Shown here piece by piece: positions 17,029-25,620 of a DNA stretch of 64,000 nt. Source of the stretch: Kineococcus xinjiangensis (GTDB lineage: Bacteria; Actinomycetota; Actinomycetes; Actinomycetales; Kineococcaceae); the NCBI RefSeq assembly GCF_002934625.1, contig NZ_PTJD01000007.1:1-64000 (forward strand). Direction: 5' to 3'. The stretch's first letter is position 1. Each line of letters begins with the position of its first letter. The translations under genes were made by a program, and so were the position numbers. Below the pieces are notes generated by a model. That model did not search any database and had not been told where the DNA came from. It saw only the letters and a program-made list of their open reading frames with translations.

Positions 17029-18647
17029 GCACTCCGACCATCGCGACGTTGCCGGTCGCCCCCACCACCGGTCAGGGTTCCGCGTCGCGCGGCTCCGCCG
17101 ACGGCGGCGCCGGCTTCGCCCAGTCCTTCGGCCAGGCGGTCGCCCAGCTCGGGCAGGAGGGCACCGCCGACTCCGGTGCCCCCGGCCAGCAGGGCGGACA
17201 GGGCGCTGCGCCGCAGGGCGTCTGCGGCGGGACCGACCCGGCCGTGACCGCCGTCGTCGACCCGGCCCTGCTGGGGTTGCCGCTGGCACACCTCATGCCC
17301 GGCGCCGTGCCGACCGCGGTGACCGGCGGGGGCGGCGAGACCGCTGCCGGCATCGCGTCCGGATCTGCCGTGGTGCCCGGTGCTCCCGGGGTCCCCGCGA
17401 CCGGCGGGGGCGCTGTGACGGATGCGCAGTCGGCTCTGGCGGCGCAACCGGCAACCACCCCCACTCCCGCCGCCGGGGACCTCGTGCGCCCGGCGCAACT
17501 CGCCACCGAGAAGGCCTCGGCGACCACCATGCCCTGGATCACCGGCATCGCCACCGGCACCGGCACCGCCGCCACCGGCGAGGCTGCCATCGCCACCGCG
17601 GCTCCGCCGATCACTGCGGTGCAGGGGCAGGCCACCCAGCAGGCCGCTGCCGTCGCCGTCGCCGTCGCCGCCGACGCGGACGCCGCCCAGCTCGGCACCG
17701 CCGCCGCGACGACCCAGGCGAGCGCCCAGGCCGCCGTCCAGGGAACGGCGACGTCGGCCTCCGCCGTCACCGGCCAGGACCCCACGGCGGGTACCCCCGC
17801 CCCGGCCGGCCCCAACGCGGCCGTCACCGGCGGCGCGTCCTCCGGCGGCGCGGGCGGGAGCACCCCCGACGGCTCCGGGCAGTCCTCCGACGGCTCCGCC
17901 CAGCAGCAGGCACCGCGCACGGCCGCACCCGCCCCGGCACCCGCGTTCGCGCAGGTCGCCGGCGCGGTCGCCACCCCCGCCCCGGTCATCCTCGCCGCCA
18001 GCCCCGTCGTGCCGCAGCCCGCCGGCGCCACCCTGCTGCAGGCCGCGGTCGCCGAGGCCGTCGCCGAGGCCGCCACGGACGTCGCACCCGTCACCGCAGC
18101 CACGACGACGCCCACCGGTTCCGTCGCGGCCGCCGCACCCGCCGCACCGGCCACGTCCACCCCGCCCGTGCCGCTGCCGCTGACCAACCCCGCCGCCTTC
18201 GCCGGCGGACTCGGCCGCCGCCTCGAGGCGCTGCCCCCCGCCGACGGCAACCACCGGATGACCGTCGAGGTCACGCCGCTCGGCCTCGGCCCGGTCAAGG
18301 TCACCGCCGAGGTGCTCGACGGGTCCCTGCACGTCCAGCTCGTCGGTGCCTCCGACCTGGCCCGCCAGGCCCTGCGCCTGGCCGTGCCGGACCTGATCCG
18401 CGAGCTCGCGGGCAGCACCTTCAACCAGACGACGGTCGACGTCCGCGCCGACTCAGGCTCCCAGCAGCAGTCCCGCGGCGCCGGCGACGCCCACTCCGGC
18501 GGCGGGCACCGCCAGGGCGGCTCGGGGCAGCAGGGCGGCACCGGCCCCGGCGCCGACCGCCGCTCCCTCTACGCCGCCGACGAGCAGCGCGCCGCCCACC
18601 GCAGCGCCGTCGCGGCCGCCGCCGGCCGCCTGGACCTGCACGCCTGA
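17025..18647 (+). CDS. fliK: Flagellar hook-length control protein FliK
   Basis: A 540-residue molecular ruler. Residues about 1-370 are Ala/Pro/Thr/Gly-rich low complexity, as usual for FliK. The C-terminal Flg_hook domain (about 385-475) holds the conserved MTVEVTPLGLGPVKVTAEV (about residues 411-429) and HVQLVGASDLARQALRLAVP. A Gln/Gly-rich tail follows. GTG 17025 overlaps the stop of the hydrolase gene (GTGA). A short inverted repeat (8-bp arms) lies between fliK and flgD. Confidence 0.9.
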   Translation: MSTPTIATLPVAPTTGQGSASRGSADGGAGFAQSFGQAVAQLGQEGTADSGAPGQQGGQGAAPQGVCGGTDPAVTAVVDPALLGLPLAHLMPGAVPTAVTGGGGETAAGIASGSAVVPGAPGVPATGGGAVTDAQSALAAQPATTPTPAAGDLVRPAQLATEKASATTMPWITGIATGTGTAATGEAAIATAAPPITAVQGQATQQAAAVAVAVAADADAAQLGTAAATTQASAQAAVQGTATSASAVTGQDPTAGTPAPAGPNAAVTGGASSGGAGGSTPDGSGQSSDGSAQQQAPRTAAPAPAPAFAQVAGAVATPAPVILAASPVVPQPAGATLLQAAVAEAVAEAATDVAPVTAATTTPTGSVAAAAPAAPATSTPPVPLPLTNPAAFAGGLGRRLEALPPADGNHRMTVEVTPLGLGPVKVTAEVLDGSLHVQLVGASDLARQALRLAVPDLIRELAGSTFNQTTVDVRADSGSQQQSRGAGDAHSGGGHRQGGSGQQGGTGPGADRRSLYAADEQRAAHRSAVAAAAGRLDLHA

Positions 18648-18737
18648 CCGGCCACTGCTCCGCGCGCTGAAGCGGCCGGAGCAGGAAGCACCCCGAACGG
18701 GCTACAGATCCTCCCCCGAACGACCGAAGGACAAGCC

Positions 18738-19232
18738 ATGAGCATTGATGCGGCGAGCGGCGCGTCCGGCCACGGATCGCTCCTGGACGCCTCCAACGCG
18801 GCCCAGGCCGCGAGGGACGTGGCCAGGACCGGTGGGCCGAGCGGCACGAAGGCGTCCGGGGACACCCAGAAGAACAAGGACACCTTCATGAAGCTCCTGG
18901 TGGCGCAGCTGCGCTACCAGGACCCGTCCAAGCCGGTCGACTCCTCGACGTTCATCGCGCAGACCGCGCAGTTCTCGTCGCTGGAGACGCTGGAGGGCAT
19001 GAGCAAGAACAACACCTCCATGCTCGCCGCCCAGCTGCGCCTGCAGGCGAGCAGCCTCGTCGGCCAGTCGGTCAGCTACCCCGGCGCCGACGGCATCGTC
19101 ACCGGCACCGTCACCTCCGCCTCGTTCGCGGGGACGGGGGAGCCCGTGCTCAAGGTCGACGGCAAGGAGATCGCGCTCTCGAAGGTCGTGAGCGTCGACG
19201 CCCCAACGAGCACCACCCCGCCGGCCGCCTGA
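18738..19232 (+). CDS. flgD: Hook-cap (hook assembly) protein FlgD
   Basis: A 164-residue scaffold for hook polymerisation. The N-terminal motif KDTFMKLLVAQLRYQDPSKP (about residues 48-67) and STFIAQTAQFSSLETLEGMS are diagnostic. The protein is shorter than enterobacterial FlgD and lacks the full FlgD Ig-like and Tudor insertion, which is common in Gram-positive bacteria. It lies immediately before flgE, the gene for its client. Confidence 0.95.
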   Translation: MSIDAASGASGHGSLLDASNAAQAARDVARTGGPSGTKASGDTQKNKDTFMKLLVAQLRYQDPSKPVDSSTFIAQTAQFSSLETLEGMSKNNTSMLAAQLRLQASSLVGQSVSYPGADGIVTGTVTSASFAGTGEPVLKVDGKEIALSKVVSVDAPTSTTPPAA

Positions 19233-19309
19233 CGCCGGGCCCCTAGCACCGAACACCTCGCGAACCGCACTGCAGGACCCCCCGCCAGTCGTACCGAAGG
19301 GTAGATCGA

Positions 19310-20614
19310 ATGCTCCGCTCCATGTTCTCCGGCGTCAGCGGCCTCCGCTCGCACCAGACCATGATGGACGTCGTCGGCAACAACATCTCCAACGTGAACA
19401 CCACGGGCTACAAGAGCTCCAACGTGGTCTTCGCCGACACGATGAGCCAGCTCACCAAGGCCGCCGGCGCGCCCCAGAACGGGCAGGGCGGCACCAACCC
19501 GGCGCAGGTGGGCCTCGGCGTGCGGGTCAACAGCATCTCGCAGAACTTCACGCAGGGCTCCTCGCAGTCCACCGGCCGGGCCACCGACCTCATGCTCAAC
19601 GGTGACGGCATGTTCGTCGTGAAGCAGGGCGAGCAGACCCTGTACACGCGCTCCGGCGCGTTCACCTTGGACCAGACCGGTGCGGTCACCACGGCAGACG
19701 GGGCCTACGTGCAGGGCTGGCGCGCCGACGCCATGGGTGAGATCAACGTCAACGGGCCCACCACCCCCCTGATCGTCCCGTCCGACACCGTGATGCCGGC
19801 CGCGCAGACCACCCTGGGCACGTTCAAGGGCAACCTGGACAAGACGGGCAAGCCGGTGCTCAACGCCGACGGCACCACCTACAGCGGTCCGGTCGTGACC
19901 ACCTCCTTCGACCTCTTCAACGCCCAGGGCGCCAGGACGAAGGTCACCGCGACGTTCAAGAACGACCCGGCCGCCGGCGGCTCGGCGACCGCGACCCCGG
20001 CGTCGGCCTACCAGCCGGGCGACTCCTGGCAGGTCACCTTCTCGTGGCCCGACCCGCTCGACCCGAGCGCCACCATCACGTCGACGACGCCCGCCGCCAC
20101 CATGGCCTTCGACGCGAACGGGGCCCCCACCGGCACCCTGCCGACGGCATTCGACTTCAACGGACGCGAGGTCGGCATCGACCTGTCCAAGATGACGGGT
20201 TCCGTGAGCAGCAACGGCGCGAGCACCATCAGCTCCACCGCGGACGGCGCGCCCATCGGCACCCTGACGTCCTTCGCCTTCGGCACCGACGGCGTCCTGA
20301 CCGGCTCCTACTCCAACGGGCTCAAGCGGGCCCTCGGGCAGGTCGCGGTCGCCACGTTCAACAACTACGCGGGCCTCGAGCGCTCCGGTGGCTCGATGTT
20401 CACGGTCACCACCAACTCGGGCGTCCCGAACGTCGGCGCCCCCGGTGCAGCCGGGCGAGCCACCCTCGGTGCCGGCCAGCTGGAGATGTCCAACGTGGAC
20501 CTGTCCGCGGAGTTCACCAACCTGATCCTCGCCCAGCGCGGCTTCCAGGCGAACTCCCGCATCATCTCCGCCTCCGACGAGATCCTCCAGGACCTCGTCA
20601 ACCTCAAGCGCTGA
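19310..20614 (+). CDS. flgE: Flagellar hook protein FlgE
   Basis: This 434-residue protein forms the universal joint. The N-terminus MLRSMFSGVSGLRSHQTMMD followed by VVGNNISNVNTTGYKSSNV is the FlgE signature. The middle is the variable hook domain, and the C-terminus EFTNLILAQRGFQANSRIIS is the conserved rod/hook helix. The start ATG 19310 follows GAAGGG. A 12-bp hairpin shortly after the stop ends the long flgB-flgE operon. Confidence 0.97.
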   Translation: MLRSMFSGVSGLRSHQTMMDVVGNNISNVNTTGYKSSNVVFADTMSQLTKAAGAPQNGQGGTNPAQVGLGVRVNSISQNFTQGSSQSTGRATDLMLNGDGMFVVKQGEQTLYTRSGAFTLDQTGAVTTADGAYVQGWRADAMGEINVNGPTTPLIVPSDTVMPAAQTTLGTFKGNLDKTGKPVLNADGTTYSGPVVTTSFDLFNAQGARTKVTATFKNDPAAGGSATATPASAYQPGDSWQVTFSWPDPLDPSATITSTTPAATMAFDANGAPTGTLPTAFDFNGREVGIDLSKMTGSVSSNGASTISSTADGAPIGTLTSFAFGTDGVLTGSYSNGLKRALGQVAVATFNNYAGLERSGGSMFTVTTNSGVPNVGAPGAAGRATLGAGQLEMSNVDLSAEFTNLILAQRGFQANSRIISASDEILQDLVNLKR

Positions 20615-20630
20615 CGCCAGCCGCCTGACC

Positions 20631-20672
20631 CGACGCCCCCGGACCGCGCCCCCGCGCGGACCGGGGGCGTCG
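20631..20672 (+). terminator. Hairpin terminator after flgE
   Basis: Arms 20631-20642 and 20661-20672 are perfectly complementary (12 bp) with an 18-base GC-rich loop. It closes the flgB-flgE transcript. The 439-base interval from flgE to flbD holds this hairpin and the promoter at 20973-21000. I see nothing else in it. Confidence 0.75.
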
Positions 20673-20972
20673 GCGTTGCCGGGGAGGGACCCCCGGCGGG
20701 CTCGGGGCCGGGCGGAGCGTCGCCACGCCGCGCGGCCCCGCCCTGGTTCCGCTCCCGTGTCCGCCGCCGCCCCAAGGCGCTGTGCCGCAGCGGAGGCCTG
20801 GCGTCCTGCGGTGGGAGGGGGAGGGCGGTGCGACCCCGTGGACGCCGGGGGAGGGGTCGCCCGGGGAACAGGGAGGAGGCACCCGAACGGCCCAGCGGCC
20901 GGCGCTCCCGAGCACGAACCGTCGTCGCTCACAGTTGCCGTTAGCACGAACGGGTGGCGCTGGCAACCTCCG

Positions 20973-21000
20973 CTCAGCTCCCCGCGCGGGGGGCCGATGG
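20973..21000 (+). promoter_or_regulatory. Sigma-28-type promoter of the flbD-motAB-fliL unit
   Basis: CTCAG (20973-20977), 15 bases, GCCGATGG (20993-21000). The spacing is one base shorter than at flgB and flhA. Transcription near 21006 would give a leader of about 48 bases before flbD. The site lies after the flgE terminator, where a new promoter is expected. Confidence 0.55.
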
Positions 21001-21053
21001 AAGGGAGCACAGCGGCCCACGGAAGGGCCCCCCACCGCCAAGGACGGTATCCC

Positions 21054-21383
21054 GTGATACTCGTGACCCGCCTCAACGGGTCGGTGTTCGCCCTGAACCC
21101 CGACCTGATCCAGCGCGTCGACGCCAACCCCGACACGGTCATCACACTCGTCGACGGCGCGAAGTTCGTCATCAGCGAGCCCCTGGCCGATGTCGTGGAG
21201 CGCGTCCTCGCGTTCCGGGCACGTGTCGTCGCGACCGCCCACGCGCTCGAGGAGCAGGGCCCGGCCGACCGCCTCGAGCTGGTCCGCCCGGTCGCCGAGA
21301 CCCCGAACAACGGCGCCGAGAGCGCCGCCGACACCGACAGCGAGCTGCCCGCCCCGGTGCCGCTGCACCGCAGGAGGCCGTGA
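21054..21383 (+). CDS. flbD: FlbD family flagellar protein, long form
   Basis: A 109-residue protein. Residues 1-60 match the short FlbD/SwrD family: VTRLNGSVFALNPDLIQRVD, then ANPDTVITLVDGAKFVISE, then LADVVERVLAFR. In Bacillus the SwrD homologue raises motor power by an unknown mechanism. The C-terminal 45 residues are an extra hydrophilic, Glu/Pro/Ala-rich tail. The start GTG 21054 is preceded by AAGGA and defined by homology. It is two bases upstream of motA and probably co-translated. Confidence 0.85.
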   Translation: MILVTRLNGSVFALNPDLIQRVDANPDTVITLVDGAKFVISEPLADVVERVLAFRARVVATAHALEEQGPADRLELVRPVAETPNNGAESAADTDSELPAPVPLHRRRP

Positions 21384-21385
21384 CC

Positions 21386-22159
21386 ATGGACATCGCCAGC
21401 ATCGTCGGGCTCGTCGTCGCCGCGGCAGCCGTCCTCTGGATGCAGGCCCACGAGGGCGGCTCCGTCGGCGACATCATGCTCCCCGGCCCGCTCGTCCTCG
21501 TGTTCATCGGCACCATCGGCGTCGGCCTCATGGGTGGGACGCTGAAGGACGGCCTCGCCGTCATCGGCACCACGAAGAAGGCCTTCCTCGGCAAGGCGAC
21601 CAACGCCGCCGAGACCGTGGGGGTCATCGTCAAGCTCGCCGAGCGCGCCCGCCGCGAGGGCCTCCTCGCCCTCGAGGACGCCATCAAGCAGGTCGAGGAC
21701 GACTTCCTCCGCGACGGCCTGCAGACGGCCATCGACGGCACGGACCCGGACGAGCTCTACGAGATCCTCCAGGGCAAGATCCAGGCGAAGAAGGCCGCCG
21801 ACAAGCAGTCCGCCAAGATCATGGGTGACATGGGTGGCTACGCGCCCACCGTCGGCATCTGCGGCACCGTCATCTCCCTGGTCGTCGTCCTGCAGAACCT
21901 GACCGACGCCGCGGCCCTCGGCCCGATGATCGGTGCGGCGTTCGTCGCGACCTTCTGGGGCGTGGCCAGCGCGAACTTCCTCTTCCTGCCGCTGCAGAGC
22001 CGCCTCATGCGCCTGTCCGGCCTCGAGGTCGCGCAGATGGAGCTCGTCGTCGAGGGCATCCTGGCCATCCAGGCCGGTTCGAACCCCCGCTCCGTCGCGA
22101 AGAAGCTGGAGAGCCTCCTGCCGCCCGGCACCGTCGTGCCGGACAAGAAGGCGGCCTGA
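21386..22159 (+). CDS. motA: Flagellar motor stator protein MotA
   Basis: A 257-residue integral membrane protein forming the ion channel with MotB. Membrane segments lie near residues 4-18 (ASIVGLVVAAAAVLW), 32-52 (GPLVLVFIGTIGVGLMGG), 150-175 (YAPTVGICGTVISLVVVLQN) and 180-205 (GPMIGAAFVATFWGVASANF). The cytosolic loop between segments 2 and 3 carries the charged rotor-contacting helix (ERARREGLLALEDAIKQVED). ATG 21386 has AGGAGG upstream. It overlaps motB by TGATG. The coupling ion is not evident from the sequence. Confidence 0.97.
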   Translation: MDIASIVGLVVAAAAVLWMQAHEGGSVGDIMLPGPLVLVFIGTIGVGLMGGTLKDGLAVIGTTKKAFLGKATNAAETVGVIVKLAERARREGLLALEDAIKQVEDDFLRDGLQTAIDGTDPDELYEILQGKIQAKKAADKQSAKIMGDMGGYAPTVGICGTVISLVVVLQNLTDAAALGPMIGAAFVATFWGVASANFLFLPLQSRLMRLSGLEVAQMELVVEGILAIQAGSNPRSVAKKLESLLPPGTVVPDKKAA

Positions 22160-23262
22160 TGTCCAGCGGGAAGCGCCGCCACAAGCACGAGGAGCACGAC
22201 GAGCACGTCAACCACGAACGCTGGCTGGTGTCCTACGCGGACATGCTGACGGTGCTCATGGCGCTGTTCATCGTCCTCTTCGCCCTCAGCCAGGTCGACC
22301 AGCTGAAGTTCGCCCAGTTCAAGGCGGGCCTCACGGAGGGCTTCTCCACCACCAACGTCGCGATCACCGGCGAGGAGGGGATCAACGACGCCCAGAACGG
22401 GCAGGACCCGATGTCGCTGGAGATGTTCGACGTCGGCGACCCGCTCCAGCCGAAGTCCGTCGAGCGCATGATCGAGGAGGCACGGCTGGTCGAGGAGAAG
22501 GAGCTCGCCGCCGGTGACCTCGAGGCCGCGCGCGCCGAGGTCGAGAACTACCGCGAGATCATCAAGCGGATCGACGCGGCGCTGGCCGCCGACGGCAACC
22601 AGGACCAGGTCACCTACCGGATCACCGCCGACGGGCTCATCGTCGGCCTGGTCGCGGACAAGGTCTTCTTCGCCAACGCCAGTGCGGACGTGGAGCGGAC
22701 CGGCCTGGAGGTGCTCGACGCGATCGGGCCGATCCTCGCCGGGCTGCCCAACGACATCGCCGTGCAGGGGCACACCAACTCCCTGCCGCTGAAGAGCACC
22801 TCCCGCTTCCGCGACAACTGGGACCTGTCCTCCGGCCGCGCGAACAGCGTGGTGACGCGCTTCATCGGCGTGCATCAGCTCGCCGAGCGGCGCCTGTCGT
22901 CCACCGGTTTCGGGCAGACCCGCCCGCTGTACCCGGACGGCGACCCCGCCGCCCTGGCCGGCAACCGCCGCGTCGACCTCGTCGTGGCCTCGCCCTCCTC
23001 GGACGCCGTGCGGGCGCTCCTGCCCGAGGTGGCCGCGTCGCTGCCCACGGACGGGCCCGCGGAGCTGCACACCCCCGCCGACGCCGAGGCGAAGCAGGCC
23101 GCCGAGGCCGAGGCCACCACCGGCGACGCCGCGCCGGACCTGGTCCTGGACCTGGCCCCCGAGTTCGCCGAGCCCGTCGTGGCCGGCGCCACCCACACCA
23201 GCACCACCGCCCACAGCACTCCCGACACCCACTCCACCGAGACCGCGACAGGAGGCCACTGA
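22159..23262 (+). CDS. motB: Flagellar motor stator protein MotB
   Basis: A 367-residue protein anchoring the stator to peptidoglycan. The single membrane helix carries the ion-binding aspartate D28 (LVSYADMLTVLMALFIVLFA). Residues about 150-280 form the OmpA-like domain (IAVQGHTNSLPLKSTSRFRD, then WDLSSGRANSVVTRFIG, then STGFGQTRPL). The C-terminal 90 residues are an Ala/Glu/Thr-rich tail. The N-terminus is His/Lys/Glu-rich (KRRHKHEEHDEHVNHERW), unusual but cytosolic. fliL starts one base after the stop. Confidence 0.96.
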   Translation: MSSGKRRHKHEEHDEHVNHERWLVSYADMLTVLMALFIVLFALSQVDQLKFAQFKAGLTEGFSTTNVAITGEEGINDAQNGQDPMSLEMFDVGDPLQPKSVERMIEEARLVEEKELAAGDLEAARAEVENYREIIKRIDAALAADGNQDQVTYRITADGLIVGLVADKVFFANASADVERTGLEVLDAIGPILAGLPNDIAVQGHTNSLPLKSTSRFRDNWDLSSGRANSVVTRFIGVHQLAERRLSSTGFGQTRPLYPDGDPAALAGNRRVDLVVASPSSDAVRALLPEVAASLPTDGPAELHTPADAEAKQAAEAEATTGDAAPDLVLDLAPEFAEPVVAGATHTSTTAHSTPDTHSTETATGGH

Positions 23263-23263
23263 G

Positions 23264-23782
23264 ATGGCCGGCAAGAAGGACGACGGCAAGGCCGACGAGA
23301 CCGCGGCCGCGCCCAAGAAGAAGAAGATGATCATCATCGGCGCCGTCGCCGCGGTGCTGCTCGCCGGCGGGACCGGCGGCGGGGTCTTCATGATGACCAA
23401 GAGCGCCAGCGCCGCCGAGGCCGTCAAGGCCGAGGAGGTGCTCGTCCCCGGTGACGTCACCGCCCTGGACCCCGTCAGCCTCAACCTCGCCGACGGCTAC
23501 CTGCGCATCGGCATCGCCCTGCAGGGCGTCAAGGCCGAGGCCGCCGGCGCCCACGGCGGCTCCTCCGGCCCCGACGGCAACAAGGCCCTCGACCTGGTGA
23601 TCAGCCACTTCAGCGGCCTGCCGATGGCGGAGCTGTCCGACCCTGCCAAGCGCGAGGCCCACAAGCTCGCCCTGCAGGAGAAGATCGTCCACGCCTACGA
23701 GGAGAAGGCCGAGGACGGCACCATGCACAAGACGGTCATGGGCATCTACTTCAGCCAGTTCGTCATGCAGAAGACCCGCTGA
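23264..23782 (+). CDS. fliL: Flagellar basal body-associated protein FliL
   Basis: A 172-residue single-pass membrane protein that surrounds the stator and improves torque. The Lys-rich cytosolic N-terminus (KKKKMIIIGAVAAVLLAGGT) leads into the membrane helix at about residues 21-42. The extracytoplasmic FliL domain follows (VTALDPVSLNLADGYLRIGI, then FVMQKTR at the end). A 12-bp-arm hairpin follows immediately. Confidence 0.94.
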   Translation: MAGKKDDGKADETAAAPKKKKMIIIGAVAAVLLAGGTGGGVFMMTKSASAAEAVKAEEVLVPGDVTALDPVSLNLADGYLRIGIALQGVKAEAAGAHGGSSGPDGNKALDLVISHFSGLPMAELSDPAKREAHKLALQEKIVHAYEEKAEDGTMHKTVMGIYFSQFVMQKTR

Positions 23783-23796
23783 CCCCCTGATCCACG

Positions 23797-23841
23797 GCGA
23801 CCGGCCGGTCCGTCCCCCCGGGGGACGGGCCGGCCGGTCGC
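23797..23841 (+). terminator. Strong hairpin after fliL
   Basis: Outer arms 23797-23808 and 23830-23841 are perfectly complementary, with an inner GTCCCC/GGGGAC extension. It closes the flbD-motAB-fliL unit 40 bases before the next promoter. Confidence 0.85.
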
Positions 23842-23880
23842 GATGCCGGGGACGCCGCCGCTCACCCACCCGGCGTAGCG

Positions 23881-23910
23881 CTAAAGGGTGACGGCCGTTC
23901 GTGCCGATAG
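23881..23910 (+). promoter_or_regulatory. Sigma-28-type promoter of the fliM operon
   Basis: CTAAAG (23881-23886) and GCCGATAG (23903-23910), separated by 16 bases. This is the closest match in the window to the classical FliA/SigD/WhiG consensus, and its A/T content is striking in this GC background. The expected transcription start (6-7 bases after the -10) coincides with the fliM start codon GTG 23918. Confidence 0.75.
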
Positions 23911-23917
23911 AAGCAGC

Positions 23918-24859
23918 GTGGCACCCGAGACCTCCATCAGCGCCGAGCGGACCGGCGGCCGACGCTCACGGCGTCGCGGCGTCCCCGTCCCGTACGACTT
24001 CCGGCGGCCGACCAAGCTGTCGCGCCAGCACGCCCGCGTGCTGGAGATCACCTACGAGAGCTTCATCCGCCAGTGGGCGACGCTGCTGTCCTCGACGCTG
24101 CGCACCACCGTGCAGGTCCAGCTCGACGGCATCCAGCAGTACAGCTACGACGAGTACGCGGCGTCCCTGCCGACGCCCACCGTCATGGCCGTCTTCGACC
24201 CGCAGCCGCTGGCCGGGTCGGGCATCCTCCACCTCGACAGCCAGATGCTGCTGCGCTGCATCGACCGCATGCTCGGTGGCACCGGCGCCGGCGAGCAGCC
24301 CGCGCGCACCCTCACCGACATCGAGGCCTCCCTGGCCCGCGGGGTCGTCGAGCGCACCCTCACCGAGCTGGCCGGCTCCATGAGCACCCTCATGGACCTG
24401 AAGCCGAAGGTGACGGGCATGGAGCAGAACCCCGCCTTCGCGCAGGCCGCCGCCGCCACCGACGTGATGATCGTCGCCAACTTCGAGCTGGAGATGGCCG
24501 GCAAGCACGGGGCCGCGACCCTCGCCATGCCGCTGGACTCCCTCTCCGCCGCTCTCACCGCCGCGGAGCTGCGCGTCGCCAGCCCCGAGGAGCTGCGGAT
24601 GCGCCGCCAGATGCGCGACCGCCTCGACGACCACGTCGAGAGCATCCCCGTCGAGGTCTCCTTCCGCTTCAACGCCACCCAGCTGCGCCCGGACCAGATC
24701 CTCTCCCTCGTGCCCGGCGACCTGCTGCGCCTGCGCCACCGCGCCGACACCCCCCTCGACGTCGTGGCCTCCGGTGCCCGCGTCGGCCTCGCCGTCGCCG
24801 GGGCCCGCGGCCCGCGGCTCGCCTGCCTGATCGTTCCCAACACCGAGGAGACCCGATGA
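23918..24859 (+). CDS. fliM: Flagellar motor switch protein FliM
   Basis: A 313-residue C-ring protein that binds phospho-CheY. PYDFRRPTKLSRQHARVLEI (about residues 24-43), the CheC-like middle (LDSQMLLRCIDRMLGG) and the C-terminal SpoA/FliN-like domain (MRDRLDDHVESIPVEVSFRF) are diagnostic. The N-terminal CheY-binding segment (LSQxEIDxLL) found in Proteobacteria is not recognisable. The frame opens at GTG 23888, but that lies inside the promoter. GTG 23918, at the predicted transcription start, is chosen, implying a leaderless message. No Shine-Dalgarno is present before it. The stop overlaps fliN. Confidence 0.93.
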   Translation: MAPETSISAERTGGRRSRRRGVPVPYDFRRPTKLSRQHARVLEITYESFIRQWATLLSSTLRTTVQVQLDGIQQYSYDEYAASLPTPTVMAVFDPQPLAGSGILHLDSQMLLRCIDRMLGGTGAGEQPARTLTDIEASLARGVVERTLTELAGSMSTLMDLKPKVTGMEQNPAFAQAAAATDVMIVANFELEMAGKHGAATLAMPLDSLSAALTAAELRVASPEELRMRRQMRDRLDDHVESIPVEVSFRFNATQLRPDQILSLVPGDLLRLRHRADTPLDVVASGARVGLAVAGARGPRLACLIVPNTEETR

Positions 24860-25620
24860 GCACCGCCGTCAGCACCGACGCCCGGACGTACGTCAGCCAG
24901 GCCGCCGAGGCGGCGCTGTCGGTCCTGCCCCTCTCCGCGCCGGGCAGCATCACCGACGTCGTGCCCGCCTCGGCCGCCCCGGACCTCGGCGACGAGGCCA
25001 CCGCCGTCTCCGCCCGCTTCGCCGGCGCCTACAACGGCACCGTCGTCGTCGTGATCGGCGAGGAGACGCTCAACGCCCTCCTCACCAGCCCCGTCGGCGC
25101 CCTCGACCCGGTCGACGCGCTGCGCCCGGCCCTCGAGACCGCCGTCGCCACCCTCGGCGGCTGCACCCTCGAGGCCGGCGTGGAGCGCGAGCCCGCCGAG
25201 GCGATGGCGGCCCTGCAGGGCGCCGGGGGAGCGGTCGCGGTCGTCGACGCGGCGGGGGAGACCCTGGCCCTCATCGGCCTCGCGATGACCACCGAGCCGG
25301 CCGCCCGCGCCGCCTCCACCCCCGTTCCCGCCGCCGGTGCGCCGGTCGCCTCCAGCACCGGCGCCCCCCGCACGATGGACCTGCTGCGCGACGTGCAGAT
25401 GGACGTCACCGTCGAGCTGGGCCGCACGCACATGACCGTGCGCGACCTGCTGGCGCTCACGCCCGGCTCGGTCGTCGAGCTCGACCGCGCGGCCGGCAGC
25501 CCCGCCGACATCCTCGTCAACGGCCAGCTCGTCGCCCGCGGTGAGGTCGTCGTCGTGGACGAGGACTACGCGATCCGCGTGACCGAGATCGTCGTGCCGG
25601 GCGCGGAGCCCATCTCTTGA
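24856..25620 (+). CDS. fliN: Flagellar motor switch protein FliN (FliY-like length)
   Basis: A 254-residue protein. Residues about 174-250 are the FliN/SpoA domain: LLRDVQMDVTVELGRTHMTV, then RDLLALTPGSVVELDR, then ILVNGQLVARGEVVVVDEDY. The N-terminal 140 residues form a CheC-like half (VSARFAGAYNGTVVVVIGEE; LRPALETAVATLGGCTLEAG), giving FliY architecture rather than the short FliN. CheC phosphatase activity cannot be judged by eye. ATG 24856 overlaps the fliM stop, and TTG of fliO overlaps its own stop. Confidence 0.93.
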   Translation: MSTAVSTDARTYVSQAAEAALSVLPLSAPGSITDVVPASAAPDLGDEATAVSARFAGAYNGTVVVVIGEETLNALLTSPVGALDPVDALRPALETAVATLGGCTLEAGVEREPAEAMAALQGAGGAVAVVDAAGETLALIGLAMTTEPAARAASTPVPAAGAPVASSTGAPRTMDLLRDVQMDVTVELGRTHMTVRDLLALTPGSVVELDRAAGSPADILVNGQLVARGEVVVVDEDYAIRVTEIVVPGAEPIS

